A stretch of DNA of 9,594 bases from Dehalococcoidia bacterium. Lineage in GTDB: Bacteria; Chloroflexota; Dehalococcoidia; Dehalococcoidales; W693. Both the position numbers and the translations under genes were made by a program. The DNA is taken from positions 1-9,594 of the forward strand of contig DAOUSH010000010.1 of assembly GCA_030627335.1 (NCBI GenBank), written 5' to 3'. The notes under the pieces were generated by a model. That model was given only the letters and a program-made list of their open reading frames with translations, ran no database searches and had not been told where the DNA came from. Shown in pieces: positions 6,401 to 9,594 of this stretch (its first letter is position 1; each line of letters starts with the position of its first letter).

Positions 6401-6425
6401 AGGATACCTTAAGTTAAAAGGATAC
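6401..6425. repeat. Two direct AGGATAC copies in the divergent promoter region
   Basis: AGGATAC occurs at 6401-6407 and again at 6419-6425, 18 bp apart, just upstream of the exchanger gene in the 135-bp divergent region. On the minus strand they overlap the area where the exchanger promoter should lie (a TATATT at 6396-6401 is a possible -10). They may be a regulator site or chance. Confidence 0.25.
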
Positions 6426-6451
6426 AATGCGGCGAATGAAATTGCAAAGTG

Positions 6452-6479
6452 TTGATAAAAAGGCTAATAATTCTAGAAT
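6452..6479 (+). promoter_or_regulatory. Promoter of the unknown gene at 6516
   Basis: TTGATA (6452-6457) and TAGAAT (6474-6479) are 16 bp apart on the plus strand. The predicted +1 near 6486 gives a 30-nt leader that contains GGAGG at 6500-6504, 11 bases before the ATG. Confidence 0.55.
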
Positions 6480-6515
6480 GTACGGTAGCAATTAAATATG
6501 GAGGTCGGCTAAGAA

Positions 6516-7136
6516 ATGGCGAAAAAGTTGGGCAAGGTGAAAAAACCATCGGTAAAGAAATTCGAGAAGGGGAGAAAGTTGTTCTTCGTGACACTTATAT
6601 TTTCCCTGGAAGAACCAGAGCCTGAACTAAAAGAATTGATGGATAAGTACTGGCAGCAAGTACGAGAACAATTGGGCAACTTGGAAGGGAAACTGTCTCG
6701 GGTAAATAAAGTCTACCACGAGTTGATATCTGATACCGGCGAGGAGGGGGTTAAAGCCATGGATGAGATGGATGCCGGCAGCAAGCAGATTGTAAAGGGT
6801 TGTCTTGAGAGGAATGCCGAGTTCCACCCGCTTGAAGATAGAGATATGCTGAGGGAGTTTATAGACTGGAACCAATGCATATCGGTTGGACTACTGAGCA
6901 AGAAGGTATTTGACCATATAAACAAGTTCTATGAAGAGATTCAGAAAAAGAGGCAGGAACATATTGCCAGAATAATAGATGAAACGCTTAAAAGCGATGA
7001 AATCGGCTTATTGGTAATGAGAGAAGGGTGCGATATCCAGTTTCCGCCCGATATACAGGTGTTTTACATCGCTCCGCCAGCCCTTGATGAAGTAAAACAG
7101 TGGTTTATGAAAAACCGTTATAGCTATGGGGAATGA
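6516..7136 (+). CDS. Conserved-looking cytosolic protein of unknown function
   Basis: A 206-residue protein that I cannot assign to a named family. The first 21 residues are strongly basic (MAKKLGKVKKPSVKKFEKGRK), with a short hydrophobic patch (FFVTLIF, 23-29) too short for a membrane anchor. Residues 30-160 are rich in charged helix-formers and may form helical hairpins or coiled coil, including GKLSRVNKVYHELI (58-71) and KFYEEIQKKRQEHIARIIDETL (137-158). The last 45 residues turn hydrophobic and compact, with EIGLLVMREGCDIQFPPDIQVFYIAPPALDEVKQWF at 162-197, which looks like a small alpha/beta fold. Cysteines C96, C121 and C172 do not form a metal motif. There is no signal peptide. It is transcribed alone with its own promoter and a GGAGG site, and it converges with the PEBP gene after 21 bp. 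Coding is certain; function is unknown. Confidence 0.8.
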   Translation: MAKKLGKVKKPSVKKFEKGRKLFFVTLIFSLEEPEPELKELMDKYWQQVREQLGNLEGKLSRVNKVYHELISDTGEEGVKAMDEMDAGSKQIVKGCLERNAEFHPLEDRDMLREFIDWNQCISVGLLSKKVFDHINKFYEEIQKKRQEHIARIIDETLKSDEIGLLVMREGCDIQFPPDIQVFYIAPPALDEVKQWFMKNRYSYGE

Positions 7137-7157
7137 TTGGGAAGTGTTTCGTTAATG

Positions 7158-7640
7158 TTACCCCATTGGGAAATTGGGCATACACTGGTAGATGCCAAAT
7201 AGTCTCCCCCTGTCGAGGATATGCCCTTCCATAGCTTTAAGGAGCTGTTCCTTGGAAGCCCTCGACTTCAGGTCTAGCTTTTCGTCCAGTGCGTAAAGAG
7301 CAAAGTAATAGCGGTGCCGGCTGCCTGCCGGGGGGTAGGGACCGTAGTAACCGATACCACCGGTGCTATTACTCCCCTGAAGGGAGCCATCGGGGAGTTG
7401 GGGATCGTTGGTGATAGCTTCGGGAATGCCGAGGCTATCGGCGGGTATATTGAATATGACCCAGTGGGTGAATGTACCGCTGGGGGCGTCAGGGTCGTCC
7501 ATAATAAGAGCTAAAGATTTGGCATTCTCTGGGATATTGCTCCATTCGAGCCGGGGTGAAATGTTATCGCCATCACCGGTAAATCTGGGCGGTATATTTT
7601 CTCCTTTATTAAACTCCGGACTGGTTACAAATATCGACAT
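7158..7640 (-). CDS. YbhB/YbcL-family (PEBP-like) protein
   Basis: A 160-residue protein of the phosphatidylethanolamine-binding/Raf-kinase-inhibitor-like superfamily, bacterial YbhB/YbcL branch. The ligand-pocket signature is present: MDDPDAPSGTFTHWVIFNIP (47-66), GPYPPAGSRHRYYFALYALD (100-119), and the closing GRLFGIYQ near the C-terminus. Length matches the family, and no signal peptide is visible, so it should be cytoplasmic. The biochemical role of bacterial members is poorly known; ligand binding is inferred from the family. GGAGGAGG lies five bases upstream of the ATG at 7638-7640. The HAD gene ends 51 bp upstream on the same strand, so the two may be co-transcribed. No terminator hairpin is visible between its stop and the convergent gene at 7136. 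Confidence 0.93.
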   Translation of the reverse strand: MSIFVTSPEFNKGENIPPRFTGDGDNISPRLEWSNIPENAKSLALIMDDPDAPSGTFTHWVIFNIPADSLGIPEAITNDPQLPDGSLQGSNSTGGIGYYGPYPPAGSRHRYYFALYALDEKLDLKSRASKEQLLKAMEGHILDRGRLFGIYQCMPNFPMG

Positions 7641-7691
7641 TACTGCCTCCTCCGCTATTAGGGTTTATCTAAATTAACACTACATCGTATT

Positions 7692-8390
7692 CTATGAAAG
7701 ATGCTCAGACAGCTGGTGGAGGCTCTTGATTTTCGGCTCATCTATGGCTTCATTGAAATAATCACCCCGGTCCAGAAGAATACCGAGCATGCCTGACTGC
7801 TTGGCTCCGACAACATCAATCCGGTACTGGTCGCCGACATAGATTGAGTCTTGTGGCTGGACGCCAGCTTGCCTGATTGCTTCCTTGAATATCTCTGGCT
7901 GTGGTTTATTATAGCCCGAATCAAGTGAGGTAACCACCACCTGAAGAAACGGCATCAGTCCAAGATCCTGGCAAAGCTGAGTTATATCATTGTCTACGTT
8001 TGATATAAGACCGAGAATCAAGCTTTTCTCTTTGAGCTCGGTCATGGTGGGCAAAACATCATCATAGAGTATCGGCTTGAACTTGATTTGCTGCATTTTG
8101 CCCAGTATGTGACGGATAAGCTCCTTTGTCGGCTCTATACCCGCTTCCTTGATCAATACCGCCTGATACTGCCCCCAAAGAGCCATTTTCTCATCGTCGC
8201 TGCGTTTGCCTATGGCTAAGCGGGAATGTTCCTGATGGATGAACTCATCGGCGGCGGTGATGGGATAGAGCATTTTCTCCGGTGTTGTATCAATGCCGAA
8301 CTCTTTAAGCGCGTCTGCCTGAATTTTTTCACGGGGTGGATCGTAACAGACGAGGGTCTGGTAAAGGTCAAAAAAGACTGCTTTAATCAT
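7692..8390 (-). CDS. HAD-superfamily hydrolase with D-x-Y motif I
   Basis: A 232-residue cytosolic hydrolase, probably a small-molecule phosphatase or, less likely, a 2-haloacid dehalogenase. All four HAD motifs are visible: nucleophile D8 in FFDLYQT (motif I), S130 in LISNVD (motif II), K162 in NKPQPEIF (motif III), and D187/D192 in VGDQYRIDVVGAK (motif IV). The helical cap between motifs I and II (about residues 20-110) makes it subfamily IA. In motif I, Tyr10 replaces the usual second Asp, as in haloacid dehalogenases (D-x-Y) and some uncharacterised phosphatase-like members. The start at 8388-8390 is chosen over an in-frame ATG at 8421-8423: it has GGAG seven bases upstream and begins MIKAVFFDL as the family does. 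The earlier ATG overlaps the promoter -10. Confidence 0.88.
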   Translation of the reverse strand: MIKAVFFDLYQTLVCYDPPREKIQADALKEFGIDTTPEKMLYPITAADEFIHQEHSRLAIGKRSDDEKMALWGQYQAVLIKEAGIEPTKELIRHILGKMQQIKFKPILYDDVLPTMTELKEKSLILGLISNVDNDITQLCQDLGLMPFLQVVVTSLDSGYNKPQPEIFKEAIRQAGVQPQDSIYVGDQYRIDVVGAKQSGMLGILLDRGDYFNEAIDEPKIKSLHQLSEHLS

Positions 8391-8396
8391 AAATCG

Positions 8397-8400
8397 CTCC
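8397..8400 (-). promoter_or_regulatory. Ribosome-binding site that fixes the HAD start
   Basis: GGAG on the minus strand, seven bases before ATG 8388-8390. No such site precedes the alternative ATG at 8421-8423. This decides the start in favour of the shorter protein. Confidence 0.65.
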
Positions 8401-8421
8401 AGATTATCAAAATGCATTGCC

Positions 8422-8451
8422 ATTTTAACTAAAAGTAGTTTCTCTTGTAAA
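8422..8451 (-). promoter_or_regulatory. Promoter of the HAD gene
   Basis: TTTACA (8446-8451) and TAAAAT (8422-8427) lie 18 bp apart on the minus strand, each five of six matches to consensus. The predicted +1 near 8415 gives a 25-nt leader to the ATG at 8390 with a GGAG site. The promoter may also serve the PEBP gene downstream. Confidence 0.55.
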
Positions 8452-8455
8452 GAGA
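8441..8455. repeat. Small inverted repeat over the HAD -35 region
   Basis: TCTCTT-GTA-AAGAGA forms a 6-bp inverted repeat with a 3-base centre that overlaps the predicted -35 of the HAD promoter. It could be an operator; it is short enough to arise by chance. Confidence 0.25.
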
Positions 8456-8478
8456 GGTGTCGGTAGAGTGTTATTAAA

Positions 8479-8508
8479 TTGACTTGGGCATTGGGGTATT
8501 GCTATCAT
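8479..8508 (+). promoter_or_regulatory. Promoter of lysA, placing +1 at the start codon
   Basis: TTGACT (8479-8484) and TATCAT (8503-8508) are 18 bp apart on the plus strand. The expected transcription start is 8515, one base before the ATG at 8516, which predicts a leaderless mRNA. A GAGG at 8510-8513 is too close to the ATG to act as a normal Shine-Dalgarno site. Confidence 0.5.
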
Positions 8509-8515
8509 TGAGGTG

Positions 8516-9594
8516 ATGACATCAAGACTATCGCTGTTTCCCATAAATACCGAGGTGAGCCAAAAGGGCCACCTGATAATTGGCGGTTGTGATACCGTGG
8601 AGCTGGCAGCTGAGTATGGCACGCCGTTGTATGTATATGATGAAATTACTCTGCGTAGCCGGTGTCAGGAGTTCAGGAACGAGTTTGGCCAGCGCTATGC
8701 CGATACCATGGTTCTTTATGCCAGCAAGGCCTTTCTCAACCGGGCTCTGGCAACCATCTTCAAGGAGGAGGGTATTGGGCTTGATGTGGTATCGGCTGGG
8801 GAGCTATCCATAGCCGAGTCTGTGGATTTTCCGATGGATATGGTCTATTTCCACGGCAATAATAAATCAGCCGAGGAGCTAAAAGGAGCTCTTAAGCACC
8901 ATATCGCCCGCATTGTGGTTGATAATTTTGATGAACTAGAGATGCTCGGTAAGCTGGCTGAAGAGGCGGGGCATATACCCGATATTCTACTGCGCATAAC
9001 ACCGGGCGTCGACTCTCATACCCACGAACATGTATCTACCGGGGTTACCGGTAGTAAATTCGGCTTCCCTTTGTTCAGTGCTGACGAGGCAGTTATCCGG
9101 GCGATGTCGGCACCAAGCCTGAACCTCATCGGGCTTCACTTTCATATAGGTTCGTTAATATCCGAGGTCCAGCCGTATAAAGAAGCTATTGATACGGTGC
9201 TTGATTTTGCCGCCGGAATGAGGGACAAGCATGGTTTTGAGCTTGAGGAGCTGAACATCGGTGGTGGTTTTGCCGTGCAGTATACAGTAGATTCTACGGT
9301 GCCGCCTATCTCCGTATACGCCGAGGTTATAGTCTCCCGGATTATCCACGGGTGCAAGAAATTGGAACTGTCACTGCCGGTGCTTACCATCGAACCGGGC
9401 AGGGCGATAGCAGCCCAGGCCGGGGTAGCGCTGTACCAGGCAGGTGTGGTCAAGGAGATACCCGGTTTGCGCCGCTATGTATCCGTGGATGGCGGTATGG
9501 CGGATAATATACGCCCGGCTCTTTATGGAGCAAAATATGAAGCTCTGGTGGCTAACAAGATGCTGGTGGAAGAAACGAACCAGGTTGCCATCGC
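8516..9594 (+). CDS. lysA: Diaminopimelate decarboxylase, C-terminus beyond window
   Basis: A PLP enzyme of fold type III that decarboxylates meso-2,6-diaminopimelate to L-lysine, the last step of lysine synthesis. The first 359 residues are present, of about 420 expected, and the frame is open at the right edge. The N-terminus reads GHLIIGGCDTVELAAEYGTPLYVYD (18-42, typical of LysA). The PLP lysine is K71 in YASKAF, then LDVVSAGE (89-96), HFHIGS (208-213), the phosphate-binding GGGF (249-252), EPGR (293-296) and DGGMADN (325-331). The later CESxD active-site block lies beyond the window. The start at 8516 (MTSRLSLFP) leaves the normal short lead-in before GHL. A GTG at 8513-8515 is an in-frame alternative. 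It is divergent from the HAD gene. Confidence 0.95.
   Translation, partial: MTSRLSLFPINTEVSQKGHLIIGGCDTVELAAEYGTPLYVYDEITLRSRCQEFRNEFGQRYADTMVLYASKAFLNRALATIFKEEGIGLDVVSAGELSIAESVDFPMDMVYFHGNNKSAEELKGALKHHIARIVVDNFDELEMLGKLAEEAGHIPDILLRITPGVDSHTHEHVSTGVTGSKFGFPLFSADEAVIRAMSAPSLNLIGLHFHIGSLISEVQPYKEAIDTVLDFAAGMRDKHGFELEELNIGGGFAVQYTVDSTVPPISVYAEVIVSRIIHGCKKLELSLPVLTIEPGRAIAAQAGVALYQAGVVKEIPGLRRYVSVDGGMADNIRPALYGAKYEALVANKMLVEETNQVAI

Noticed and set aside
5301..6456. Similar TTGCAAAG stretches near 5305 and 6443 flanking the exchanger gene
   Set aside because: The match is only about a dozen bases with mismatches, with no transposase or target duplication; chance similarity is likely.
7137..7157. 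Bidirectional terminator between the convergent genes
   Set aside because: Only repeated ATTGGGAA pieces are seen, with no stem-loop in the 21-bp gap.
8425..8622. Minus-strand frame over the lysA start
   Set aside because: It is antisense to clear LysA coding sequence and the divergent promoter region.
1..9594. CRISPR array, insertion sequence, toxin-antitoxin or defence system
   Set aside because: No regularly spaced repeats, transposase motifs or known defence domains were found on either strand by reading.

Overview
The window looks like a chromosomal stretch from a strictly anaerobic, mid-GC bacterium. The gene content (ferredoxin-linked pyruvate synthase, Chloroflexi-like diaminopimelate decarboxylase) and the general feel of the proteins fit a Dehalococcoidia-type Chloroflexota. 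That assignment is an inference and was not tested by a search.

Layout. Bases 1-341 are AT-rich (about 33% GC by hand count) and hold only two gene tails facing each other. They end exactly at the 3' end of a tRNA-Pro(TGG) gene (342-415, minus). Next, on the minus strand, comes a five-gene block read from 3782 down to 462: POR gamma, delta, alpha, beta and an extra two-cluster ferredoxin-like protein. Together these encode a four-subunit pyruvate:ferredoxin oxidoreductase with a likely electron-transfer partner. A tRNA-Arg(CCG) gene with a strong sigma-70-like promoter lies directly upstream of this block and probably shares its transcript. The gamma gene has no ordinary start codon in frame, and a GGGGGG tract may explain this.

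The middle (3955-6380, minus) holds two inner-membrane cation transporters: a CPA2-type Na+/H+ antiporter with the Asp-Asp motif, and a CaCA-family Na+/Ca2+ exchanger-like protein. A plus-strand gene of unknown function (6516-7136) follows. After it come two minus-strand genes, a YbhB/YbcL-type PEBP protein and a HAD-like hydrolase, and then a divergently transcribed, 3'-truncated lysA running off the right edge.

How the genes work together. POR and the ferredoxin-like protein join central carbon metabolism to low-potential electrons. The transporters handle Na+, H+ and possibly Ca2+. LysA makes the final step of lysine synthesis. Most genes have clear Shine-Dalgarno sites, but three (POR gamma, the antiporter and lysA) do not, and their predicted 5' ends lie very close to the start codon. 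No CRISPR array, insertion sequence or obvious defence system is visible. The most interesting signals are the tRNA-POR dicistron with its start-codon problem, and the AT-rich remnant abutting the tRNA-Pro 3' end.
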